Assembly (NCBI GenBank): GCA_036874045.1
Contig: CM072341.1
Coordinates: forward strand, 14,954,501 to 15,018,500
Length of the DNA stretch: 64,000 bases
Source of the DNA: Cymodocea nodosa
Taxonomy: Eukaryota; Streptophyta; Magnoliopsida; Alismatales; Cymodoceaceae
Direction: 5' to 3'
In this document: piece after piece, positions 46,298 through 57,345 of the stretch
Position numbering within the stretch: the first letter of the stretch is position 1
How the letters are laid out: each line of letters opens with the position of its first letter
Made by a program: the position numbers and the translations under genes
Notes under the pieces: generated by a model
The model's input: only the letters and a program-made list of their open reading frames with translations
What the model was told of the DNA's origin: nothing
The model's database searches: none

Positions 46298-48985
46298 ATG
46301 GAGAAATTTTTAGAAACTAGTGATTTGATGGATCTTGAAGTTGAGGAATTTTTGAGTTACTTTTATTGTTTTATGTATACATAATACAATTGTTGCAAAC
46401 TTATAATTCAACCAAAAGGCAACGAGTGCATAGCATGCCTTATTCTGGAAAAGATGTTATTGACAATATGTTAGGAGGACATTAGAGGGTTTGTTTTGAC
46501 ATGTGTCGTATGATCCCATCCACTTTTATCACTTTGTGTCAAATATTGAGGGGGAAAAACCTTTTGGAGAATGGGAGGTGGGTTACTGTTGAGGAGCAAG
46601 TGAAGATTTTTTTGCAAACAGTTGGGCATGGACATAAAAATAGAGTACTACAGAACTACCAACAACATTCTAGGGAAACAATTAGTAAATATGTTTATAA
46701 AGTTTTAGATGCATTATTATTATGGGCACTTGAAGTTATTCAGCCTAAGGAATCTTTTAATGAAATACCACAATTTCTTAAGGACAACCCTAGATTTATG
46801 TTATATTTCGAAGATGCAATAGGAGCGTGTTCGTGTTTTCCCAACACTACACTAGAAAAACTTGGATTTGTTACTTCTATTTTTACTTAATTAATTTATC
46901 TTTATGTCTATTCTTTCTTTTAGAAGTAAACAAACAACCTTTAATACAATTTAGATATTAATTCCAATTTGTACTTTAACTGCAAGTGCACAGTGTCTAT
47001 TGTATCAGTGTGCAAGTACATGTCGATTGTATCCCACAAGGAATTGTTGACGAATTTAAGAAATGTTTGATTGTGAACAATTCAAATTTATATTCAATAA
47101 GCACTCCGTTGAGTTACAGTTAACTCAACGGACTAAGTTCGTTGAGTTATGGATAACTCAACGGACTATCCTCGTGGACTTAAGTTAACTCCACGAGCTT
47201 GTCTCTTCTTTATAATATTGCTAATTACAGAGGAATTCGGCCAACCATTGGGTGATTCCATAGATTGTAAATAACATCAATTAAGCTTTTTTTAATGCTA
47301 GTTAACATTGGATTTATCATTATGCAATACTAACATTCAGATGATTCAAACAGTAACCATTAAAATCTTTAAGTTGTTTTGTACGAACCAATTTCAGTAA
47401 ACTGTAAAATTAAAACTAACATAAAACAATCATAAAATTGATACAGATAACATTAATCACGATACAATACCAACAATACAACACTCAAATACAACATACA
47501 AACAAAGATAAATTGTTTTGATGTAATGGGCGAAAGGTGAAATGTAAAGTAATTTCACTTGACAGTAAATACTTTCGACACTACTTGCAACGCGATTACA
47601 CCACTGAAAATTGAACCACTTACAATTCTGTCTCCTCTCCCTATAGAATCGCGAGTTTAGAATTACAAGATGATCTCCTCTTCAGCATGCAGGCATCAAC
47701 CCGAAGCCAAGGCTAAAAGCTTTACGATCTCCTGAAATATGAGTCGGTGCTTGGTGAAAATGTCTTCCCTTCCCGCGACGTGATCACTCCTCATAGTGGT
47801 TGTCAGACACTATGTTTGGCTCGGAATCGACCCGACATCAGGCAAGTATCCTTACAGACCTCCGATGATTGGTGATTATGGTGGTGCTACGATGGTTGGT
47901 GTGATACTTCGGAGAATCGCCGATATTATCTGCAGAAAGCTTGGTGCTCCTCCTTTGTATACACTGGTCGTCCATCGATCACACTCTTTCTTTTTTTTCT
48001 TCTTTTCTTTTATATTTCTTCAGTGGTAACTGCTTCTGCTTGAATGGTCAGTTGGATTTCCTTCCTTCAGATCAACGGTGATGATTTCTTTCTCCCTGCG
48101 TGATACGTGCAAACATGGTTTTTCCTTCCAACTGTCTATTCCTACAACCGCTACAGTGGCATATTAGAAAATATGTAGTCCGTGGAGTTATAGATAACTC
48201 AACGGACTTCCTTTGTTGAATTAACTATAAAACATGTGCAAAAATAACAACTTAAGTTTATAACGCTAACCTAACGCGTTGCCTTAGTGTATTTTCATGT
48301 AACTCAACACGTGCAGTTATACTAACTTAACGAGTTATAACGTAAGTAAATCTACCAGCTCTCAACACGTGTCAGCAACAGTTTAAACATAAAATAACAT
48401 TCCGGAGAGTTACAGGTATAACTATCCGATGCTCAGATGCATTTTCGGATACTTAAGAATTTCACAACCTACAATTTACCGACAATTCATAAATGTACTA
48501 AATTAACATTAATTCCCCAAAATTAAGCAGATTCTTCAATTAAAGCATATAACAGTGCAATTATAACATAATGGCTTAATTCTCATATGATAAGCTAAAT
48601 ATTTTGCAATTAACCATCATTTAACCGTTAATATTATGCACTTTTTCATTCTAAACAGAATGCTTGATGGTACACATGTTCATTGTGTTAGGAAAAATAA
48701 ACAAATCTCATTTAGATGTGGTAGACATGGCAAGCAGACAACTCAAAATGTATTGGGCATATGTGACTTCAATATGCGATTCATTTTTGCATCAGCTAGG
48801 TGGAAGGGCATTGCACATGATTGTCGAGTACTTAAGCATGCAATGTCTGATCCATGTCACAAATTTCCTAATTCACCTAAAGGTACTATATCTTCAATTT
48901 ATTAAGAGCATTTTAAGTCTACCTTGAACATATTTTTAAACTAATATTGTTGTCAAATTTATAGGTAAGTACTACTTGGTTGACT
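46298..48985 (+). pseudogene. Harbinger 2 transposase (B' copy), split by a solo LTR
   Basis: Same gene as 17212-18075. The first part runs 46298-46827 and the second 48663-48985; between them lies the solo LTR, which entered just before the codons of the first catalytic Asp. Stops differ between the copies: here a TAG replaces the Trp codon near 46484, while the codons at the 17545 and 17814 positions remain open. The catalytic Glu is missing as in the left copy. Confidence 0.85.
46828..48657 (-). mobile_element. Solo LTR of the Athila-like family inside Harbinger 2
   Basis: Begins TGTTCGTGTT and ends CTAAACA on the plus strand, 1,830 bases. Read on the minus strand it follows the LTR family (start TGTTTAGAATG) to its end. 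The flanking five bases are GAGCG and GAATG, against GAGCA at the unoccupied site in block B, so a target duplication is plausible but imperfect. It carries very regular hairpins at 47106-47131 and 47140-47163 and CACGTG boxes near 48307 and 48365. Absent from block B. Confidence 0.85.
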
Positions 48986-50176
48986 CTAGCTATAGAAAAT
49001 TTAATCACTTACAATCTTGCCTCTTCTCCCTATAGAATTGCAAACCAAGACTTGTAAGTTGATCTCCTCTTCAATATACTAGCATTAACTTGAAACCAAG
49101 GCTAGAAACTTTATAATCTCCTGAGATATGAGTCAGTGCTTAGTGAAAATGATTTCCTTCTTGTGACGTGATCACTCCTCACAGTGGTTGTCAATCACCG
49201 TGTTTGACTTAGAATCGACCTAACATCTAAAAAGTATCCTCATAGACCTTTGATGAATGGTAATTTTGGTGGTATTATGGATCTTTAGGGAACTTCCGAT
49301 GCTTATTGCAGTTAGTGCGATTCTCCACATATTCTTCGTCTTTCTCCTCTTCTTTTATATTTCTTTCAGTAGTAACTGTTTCTGCTTAATTGATCGATTG
49401 GATTTTCTTCATTTATATCAACGATGGTGATTTCTTCTTCATTCCATGAGTTAATTCTTGCGTGATACATGCAATCATTGCTTTCCTTCGAATTTCCTAT
49501 TTCTACAACTACTATAGTGGTATTTTAGAAAATAAATGGTCCGTGGAGTTAGTGTAACTTAACAGACTTACTTTGTTAATTTAACAAAACCACACGTGTA
49601 GTAAAGAAATAACTTAACGAGTTCAAATGTTTCAGATAGTTATAACTATAAGTATCCAAAACTTATATGCATTTCAGATAGTTAGTACCTAACCTTTCGA
49701 AAGATAACTTAAGTCAAGTTTCCAGATCGTGACACGTGTCCTCGGGAAGTTTTATGATAAGAAGATATTTCGGATACTTACAAACCTAACTATCCGATGT
49801 TCAGAAAAATTTTGGATAGTTACCAGATAACTTGCCAAAAATTCACATAAGTCATGTATTAAGGTTACAACACGTGTACTCTAAGAAATAATAAAATATT
49901 CTTTAAGCTTTTAAAACATAACTATCTAGTACATGAAATGTAACTCTCTAAAATAATAGAAAATTCAGATACTTAGGAATTAAAAAGCCTATAACTCAAC
50001 GATAGTTTGAAAATGTACTTAATTAATACTAATTCCCTAAAATTATGTAGATTCTTTCATTAAGGCATATAATAGTGTAATTATAAAATAATGACTTAAT
50101 CTCATATGATAAGCTAAATATTATGCAATTAACCATTATTTAACCGTTAATATTATGCACTTTTTTATTCTAAACA
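48986..50176 (-). mobile_element. Athila-type LTR fragment, reversed (B' copy)
   Basis: Counterpart of 18076-19255, ending CTAAACA at 50176. Head to head with the LTR starting at 50448. Confidence 0.85.
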
Positions 50177-50447
50177 ATTAGCATCAATTTGTACTTACGA
50201 ATGAATTTGGGTGTCAAATAGTTATTTTTTGGTAATGGTTGGTTTTACTAGGTGGTTCAATCTTGGTTAATTTCCTTGTGTGTTTAATATAGAATGAGGA
50301 AAGTTTACTTATGTAAATTGCTAGTGATTAATACTTGATGTTTTTTGATAATGGTTGTATTTTTACTTAGGTTTGAATTTAAGATCAATTGTATTATGTA
50401 CTCTCTTTTTTTGGAATGTGTGTTTCTTGAATCTATGTTATACTACT
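50177..50447. other. 271-bp spacer between head-to-head LTRs (B' copy)
   Basis: Counterpart of 19256-19526, same length. Confidence 0.7.
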
Positions 50448-52708
50448 TGTTTAGAATGAAAAAGTGCATATTATTAACGGTTAAATGATGGTTAATTGCA
50501 TAATATTTAGCTTATCATATGAGAATTAAGCCATTATGTTATAATTGCACTGTTATAAGCTTTAATTAAAGAATTTGCTTAATTTGAGGGAATTAATGTT
50601 AATTTAGTACATTTCTAAATTGTCGATAAGTTGCAAGCTGTGAAATTCTTAAGTATCCAAATTTTCTGATATTTTGGACAATTATGTTTAACATACCGAA
50701 CATATTTTAGACAGTTATGTTTAACATACCGAACATGTATCGTATAGTTATGTTTTAAATTACCGAAAAATTATCTTTTTAAAGAATAATTTATTATTTT
50801 CTGAAGTACACGTGTCAAAACCATAACACATGACTTAAGTGAACTTTTAGTGAGTTATTTATAACTATTCGAAATTGCAGCTAGGCATCAGATAGTTATA
50901 TGTGTAACTCTCCGAAATATCCTTTTATTTATGAAATAGCTGTGGACAAGTGTTATGTTCTAGGAAAGTGACTTAAGTGGATTTTCGGTGAGTTATCTAT
51001 AACTATCCGAAATGCATCTAAGCATCAGATAGTTAGACTTGTAACTCTCCGAAATGTTTCTTTTATTATTAAACTGTTGTTGACACGTGTCGAGATTTGG
51101 TAGATTTACTTAAGTTATATATCGGTGAGTTATTTGTAACTATCTTAAATGCATTTGAGTATTGGATAGTTAAGTTTATAAGTATCCGAAATACACCTGA
51201 GCATCGAATAGTTAAATTTATGCTTGTGTTTTATAGTTAAATCAACGAAGCAAGTCCGTTGAGTAATCTGTAACTCTACGGACTATTTATTTTCTAATAT
51301 GCCATTGTAGTAGTTGTAGAAACAGGACAGTTGGAAGAAAAACGTATCACGCAGGAATTCACTTGTCGAAGGGAGAAGAAATCATCGTCGTTGATATGAA
51401 TGAAGGAAATCCAACTGACCATTCAAGCAGAAGCAGTTACCACTGAAGAAACATAAAAGAAAAGAAGAAAAAGAAGTAAAGTGTGTGTGATCGATGGGTA
51501 TGGCTAGTGTTTACAGAGGAGGAGCATCGAACTTTCTGCAGATAGTATCGGCAATTCTCTGAAGTACCACACCAACCATCATTACCACCACCATAACCAT
51601 CATAATCACCAACTATCGGAGGTCTGTGAGGATACTTTCCTAATGTCGGGTCGATTCCAAGCCAAACGTAGTGCTTGAAAACCATTGTAAGGAGTGATCG
51701 CGTCGCAGGAAGGGAAGTCATTTTCACCTAGTGCCGACTCATATTTCAAGAGATCGTAAAGCTTCTAGCCTTAGTTTTAGGTTGATGCCTGTATGCTGAA
51801 GAGGAGATTATTTTGCAATTCTGGACTCGCGATTCTATAGGGAGAGGAGATAGAATTGTAAGTGGTTTAATTTTCAATGGTGTAATCGCGTCGTATGTAG
51901 TGACGGAAGTATTTACTATCGATTGAGACTACTTTACATTTCACTTTTCGCCCATTTCCATGTTCATATTAAAACAAAAATACCAAAAAAACAACTTATC
52001 TGTGTTTGTATTTTGTATTTGAGTGTTGTATTATTTGTGTTGTATCGTGATTAATGTTATCTTTGTTAGTGTTGTGATTGTTTTATGTTTGTTTTAGTTT
52101 TACAGTTTACTGAAATTAGTTCGTTTAAAAGACTTAAAGATTTTAATGGTTACTATTTGAATTATCTGAATGTTAGTATTGCCTAATGATAAATCCAGTG
52201 CTTACTAACATTAAAGAGCTTAATTGATGTTATTTACAATCTATGGAACCACCCAATGGTTGGCTGAATTCCTTTGTAAATAGCAGTATTAAAAAGAAAA
52301 GACGGGCTCATGGAGTTAACTTAAGTCCACAAGGTTAGTCCGTTGAATTAACCATAACTCAACGAACTTTGTCCGTTAAGTTAATTGTAACTCAACGAAG
52401 GGCTTATTAAAGATATAAATTTGATTATTAACAAACAGAACAGTTCTCAATTCTTAAGCAATTCTCTATGGGATCGACCTGTACTTGCACACTAATACAA
52501 TAGACACTGTGCACTTGTAGTTAAAATACAAATTGGAATTAATATCTAACTTGTATTAAAGGTTATTTGTTTACTTCTATATAAAAAAAAAGAATAGGCA
52601 TAAAGATAAATTAACTAAGTAAAATCAGAAGTTAACAAATCCAAGTTTTTCTAGTGCGTTGCTGGAGATCCAAACTAGTTTTCTAATGTCGTGCTGGGTA
52701 ATCAAACA
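50448..52708 (+). mobile_element. 5' LTR of Athila-like Gypsy element, B' copy
   Basis: TG...CA ends, 2.26 kb, with the hairpin/G-box array at 50630-51290 and short inverted repeats near 52320-52400. Compared with 19527-21798 it differs by a few percent. Confidence 0.85.
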
Positions 52709-52715
52709 AGTTTTA

Positions 52716-52733
52716 TGGTGCCGCTACCGGGTA
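52716..52733 (+). other. Primer-binding site of Athila-like element, B' copy
   Basis: TGGTGCCGCTACCGGGTA, seven bases after the LTR end. Close to the tRNA-Asp type site usual in Athila/Tat elements. Confidence 0.8.
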
Positions 52734-52789
52734 ATTGAATTAATATAAGCAACTGTTAGAGCTATTTCATTTTAATAGCTAGAGTGTTG

Positions 52790-55128
52790 TGTGTTTTCTT
52801 TTGTGATTGAGAATATGGCATATGCTTATGCTCAAAGACTTTTGAAATCTGTAGTTAGCATATGTGAATTCTACAATTCTAAAGGACATGACATTTCTGA
52901 CTATTTGAAATTGAGACGTTTGCAGATGGTTAGATCCCATGAACAACAAATGAATTATCCTTAGTGTAATAGAGCCGAGTATGAGAATCCTATAGTTTAC
53001 CTAACTGATGGTTAGTATAGAATGTGTAATATGTTAAGAGACACTGAAGTTTGGGATAGGTATGACAGATTGGAGCGTAGTATAGAGCAAAACCTAGATA
53101 AACTAGAATACTTTATGTGTCAACAACAAGAAGTCAACCAATTAAACTATAAGGAAGCATATTCAGAACCTAAAAAGGATATAATTACGAAATTGAAAAA
53201 ACCATAATGAAAATTGATCAAAAATTGAATGCAATGAGATTAGATGATCTGGAAAGAAAACTAAAAGCATTGGACGAATATATAATGAAAATACAAGTTA
53301 TGCAACAGGACAATGAAAATTGTAACGTTATAGACCTACATAATTTGCAAAATATACAGCAAATAGAAAATATTAATGCAAGAGAAATTAAAGAATGCAC
53401 TTTAAAACTAAAAACAATTGAAGATCATAATCATGAAAATGATATACAAAAACATCATGAGAGTAATGAAAATCTGGAAGATGTTTATGTAACATTAAGA
53501 TCTGGAACTGATATACCACCAAGAACTCAAAATGAAAATAATATGAAGTTGGATAAGAGTAAAAATCAAAATGATAATGAAAATGTAATAGCTGAAAATC
53601 TAGAAATCACTAAAGAACAATCTGAATCTGCTAATAAAGCTAAAAGTGATCAAACAAATCAACTGAAAGAAAAAGAATCTTTTAAATCACAATCTTTAGC
53701 ACCCTATCCTGAAAGATTACAACAAACAATACCTGAAAAATAAGAAAACATTAGAGAAATTTTTGAAAAAGTACAAGTTAACATTTGTTTGCTAGATCTA
53801 TTGCAGAAAATGCCACCTTATGCTAAATTTCTGAAGGATTGATGTACTAAGAAAAGAGAGCGAAAAGTTCTTAGAAAGGTATTTTTAGCTGAGCAAAGTA
53901 GTTCCCTATTTCTGCCACAAATTCTTAAAAAGTTATCTGATCCTGGAATCTCTGTTATATCATGCACAATAGGAAATACCATTCTAGAAAGAACCTTAAT
54001 AGACTTAGGTGCATGTATAAATGTTATGCCAAGTGATATATTTGCATCCTTAGGATTAGAAGGCTTAACTCCTACTAGTACAGTTATTCAATTAGCTGAT
54101 AGAAGTATAAGATATCCTAGAGGAAAAATAGAGGATGTTTTAATTAAAATCAAAAACTTTATATATCCTATTGATATTGTAATTTTGGATTCCCAACAAA
54201 TTAAGCATAAAAATAGTGATACATCTTTAATTTTGGGAATACCATTTTTAGCAACATCAAGGGATGTTATAAATTGTAAAACTGGAGTAATGAAGTTAGC
54301 ATATGGTAATGAGGATACTCAATTAAATATTTTCAAACCAGAAAGGTTTGAGGAGTTAGAAATGTCCTTACATACCATAGACTTTTTAGAGGATGAAGGA
54401 GATATGTTAGATGATGTGATTCAAGAAGAATTAAATAGGTAAATCAATTATGAAACTTTAGAGGAAAGTGAAAGCATAAATATAGAAGGAGATGAGGAAG
54501 AAATTAATTTAGAAAATGATGATATTCAATTAGGAGCTCTAGCTTCTGATGGGCAACATTTAGAATTAAAACCTTTACCTCTTGAATTTACCTATATATT
54601 TTTGGAAGAGAAACGAACCTATCCAATCATTATTGCTTCAGATTTAAAAGAAGATCAAATAGCTAAATTAATAGATGTAGTGAAAAGTTATAAAGAATCA
54701 ATAGGATGGACTATGATTGATATAAAAGGGTTAAGTTCAACTTTATGTTGTCACCACATATATTTAGAAGAGAATGCCAAACCTGTTAGAATTCCTGAGA
54801 GGAGATTAAATCCAAATCTTAAATAAGTAGTCAGAAGGAAATAGTGAAATGTTTAGATATTGATAGAATTTATCTGATTTCTAATAGCTCGTGGGTTACC
54901 CCAATTCATGTAGTTCCCAAGAAATCAGGATTAACAATTATTAGGAATGAAAGTCAAGACTTGATACCTACTAGAATTCAATCAGGCTGGAGAGTATATA
55001 TAGACTATAGAAAGTTGAATGCTGTGACTAGGAAAGATCATTTTTCCTTACATTTTATAGATCAAATGTTGGAAAGATTAGCAAGGCAAGAATATTTTTG
55101 TTTCCTAGACGAGTATTCAGGTTATAAT
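52790..55128 (+). mobile_element. Internal region (gag, protease, start of reverse transcriptase) of Athila-like element
   Basis: Gag-like part 52810-53900, aspartic protease about 53950-54330 (LIDLGA, then QLADRSIRYPRGKIEDVL and ILGIPFLA), linker, then the start of reverse transcriptase (PIHVVPKKSGLT, YIDYRKLNAVTRKDHF, CFLDEYSGYN). These phrases are characteristic of the Athila branch of Ty3/Gypsy. The element is broken in several places. It ends at 55128, where the Copia element has inserted; its remaining part would lie beyond that element, outside the window. Confidence 0.85.
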
Positions 55129-56951
55129 TGTTAGGATTAGTAGGCTCACTAGAGGAGGGGTGAATGGTGAAAGTGTGTAGTTTTTTAAAATTCTTTTGAT
55201 GTTGAATCGAATGATTCAATAGAAATGTAATGAGATAAAATTAAATGAATGCAAATCAGTAGAGACAAGAAACACACAGCAAAATTTTAGGTGGTTCACC
55301 AACTTGGCTAGTCCACCCCCAAGATTCACTTGGGCTTCACTAAGTGTTTCAACACTTACACACTTGCATTCAGGTCAAAGCAAAAACCAACTACATAGAA
55401 GTTTTCAGGTATAAACTTCAGTAAACCAACCTCTAAAGTTTTCAAGTCGAAACTCAAACCAACACTGAATGTAGCTTTTAGGTTAAAGACAAGAACCAAC
55501 AGCTTTAATCTTTCAATCAGAGTTTTGGCGCATAGAGCTTTTTCTGCAGTAGATCTTTAGAATATACTTCACTGTTTGCAGACTTGAGTGTAATTGGAAT
55601 TGGAGTGTAGCTCATTGTATGTGGTATATTCGTTATCTCTGTATTTTTCTTACTTAAACTCCTCATATTTATACCAAAGGTATAACGATCATATTTCTCT
55701 ATCAACGGATGTATTCTACTGTACTTGATTAGACACCAATCAAATATGGTAAGTTACCATTTAGAAAGTTATTTCAAGATGTCTTACTGATTTTCCTAAC
55801 CTTTCGGATAGTTAGCAGTGTAACTCTCTGAAGAATATCTGTAACTCACTGAAAGATCACTTAAACCTTTCTGCCAAGTAGGATTCCAGAATATTTACTG
55901 TGAGCTGTCATTCAATCGGATACTTATAATTGTAACTCACCGAACAGTTATATAACTGTTGAATAGTTGGCTACAATAACCCTTTGTTAACTTTCCGATT
56001 ACTTCAATTCAGCATGTGTATAAAAGGCTGACTTAAGTTTCAGATGGTTATCCCTGTAACTCACCGAAACGCTTTAGGATTTCGGATAGTTATCTTTCTA
56101 ACTCTTTGAAAACTTATTTTAGCTTCTCTTTGGAATTCTACACGTGGGAAATTCAATGGCTTAAGTTTCGGATGGTTAAACTATAACTCACCGAAACTCT
56201 TTTGAAATTTCGGATAGTTATCTTTCTAACTCTCCGAAAACTTAAATGATCTTCTTTCTAGAATCCTACATGTGGCAATTTCAATAACTTAAGTTTCGGA
56301 TAGTTAAACTGTAACTTACCGAAACTCTCTTTGAAATTTCGGATAGTTATTTAACTCTTCGATTTTCCCTTTTAAGCTTTCAACTGTCGGCTTCTCCATT
56401 TTGCACGTGCGTAATAAGATGACTTAAGTTCTGGAAAGTTATACTTGTAACCTACCGAAAAACTCGAATAGTTATCTAACTCTCCAAAAAGAAAACTCGG
56501 ATAGTTATCTAACTCTCCGACAAGTCCTTTAAGCTTCTGTTCTATATTTCTGCACATGATTTATTGAATGACTTAAGTTTTGGATAGTTAGCCTTTCTAA
56601 CTTTCCGATTTGCCTTTTTCTTTCGGATAGTTAACTTCTTAACTCTCCGATCATTCAACCAACTTAACTGTTCAATTATTTAACTCTCTGAAGGCTTTGA
56701 AATGTTATGATAATTATCCTTCTAACTGTCCGATAGTCTTGCTGCTGTTTTACTCTTCGGATACTTGGACCTGTAACTGTCTGATTTTCCTGTAGCTTTA
56801 AGGCAATATCTTTTAGAACTTCCTCCATCTGTTCGTCTGTTTGGAATTTGTTCTATCTACCTTCTGATCTAATGCTGCTCTAACTTAACTATGAAATACA
56901 ATATGTTTCCTCACATAGGTTTTGCATTATCCAAATACTAGGGTCCTAACA
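55129..56951 (-). mobile_element. 3' LTR of Sirevirus-like Copia element
   Basis: TGTTAGGATT...CCTAACA, 1.82 kb; on the minus strand it starts TGTTAGGACC directly after a polypurine tract. It is flanked at 55124-55128 by ATAAT, the presumed target duplication, whose partner is outside the window. The outer 470 bases differ from the visible part of the 5' LTR (63532-64000) at about 24 positions, roughly 5 percent, which suggests an age of about two million years at a grass-like rate of 1.3e-8 per site per year. Confidence 0.9.
55800..56780. repeat. Hairpin/G-box module array in Copia LTR
   Basis: Seven or more imperfect palindromes with arms TTTCGGATAGTTA and TAACTCTCCGAAA or TAACTCACCGAAA and loops of 4-7 bases, arranged with ACTTAAGT and CACGTG (56141, 56404) or CATGTG (about 56270) in units of about 125-130 bases. 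It matches the module of the Athila-type LTRs in order and strand, except that the inner arms of the first hairpin are swapped. Confidence 0.85.
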
Positions 56952-56975
56952 ATCTCCTCCTTTTTGATAATGACA
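56952..56975 (-). other. Polypurine tract of Copia element
   Basis: Minus strand AAAAAGGAGGAGAT directly before the LTR start TGTTAGG. Confidence 0.8.
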
Positions 56976-57345
56976 AAATCCTTTATATTAAATTACATGT
57001 ATTTCACTCCCTAGTATATTTCTATACATTCAGTCACATAGAGAACCAAATAAACAGGAATTTATCAAGACTATATTGACGTGGAGGGATTCCTCCCCCT
57101 AACTTTGTGTTGTCTTCTCCCCCTATCTGTGTGTTGAGTTTTTCTTCACCTCTTTTAATAATTCTCTTTCAGTTCTTGCTGAAAATACTGTAAGGGATGT
57201 ATACTTTACTAATTTCCAAAATCTTCTCCCCCTTTTTGTCATTATATAAAAAGTTGAGGATAGTAAAACTGATATTGAATACATCCTGCACGAGTAAGTT
57301 AGCAGAAAAATAAGCTCCCATATGGTGAGCTTGATGAAAAAATAT

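Larger units (their letters stand above)
39870..54025. repeat. Segmental duplication block B', right copy
   Basis: Partner of 10763-23117. It differs mainly by the solo LTR at 46828-48657 and by a deletion of about 40 bases near 45585. After 54025 the Athila-like element continues uninterrupted, so this is the original right flank. Confidence 0.9.
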
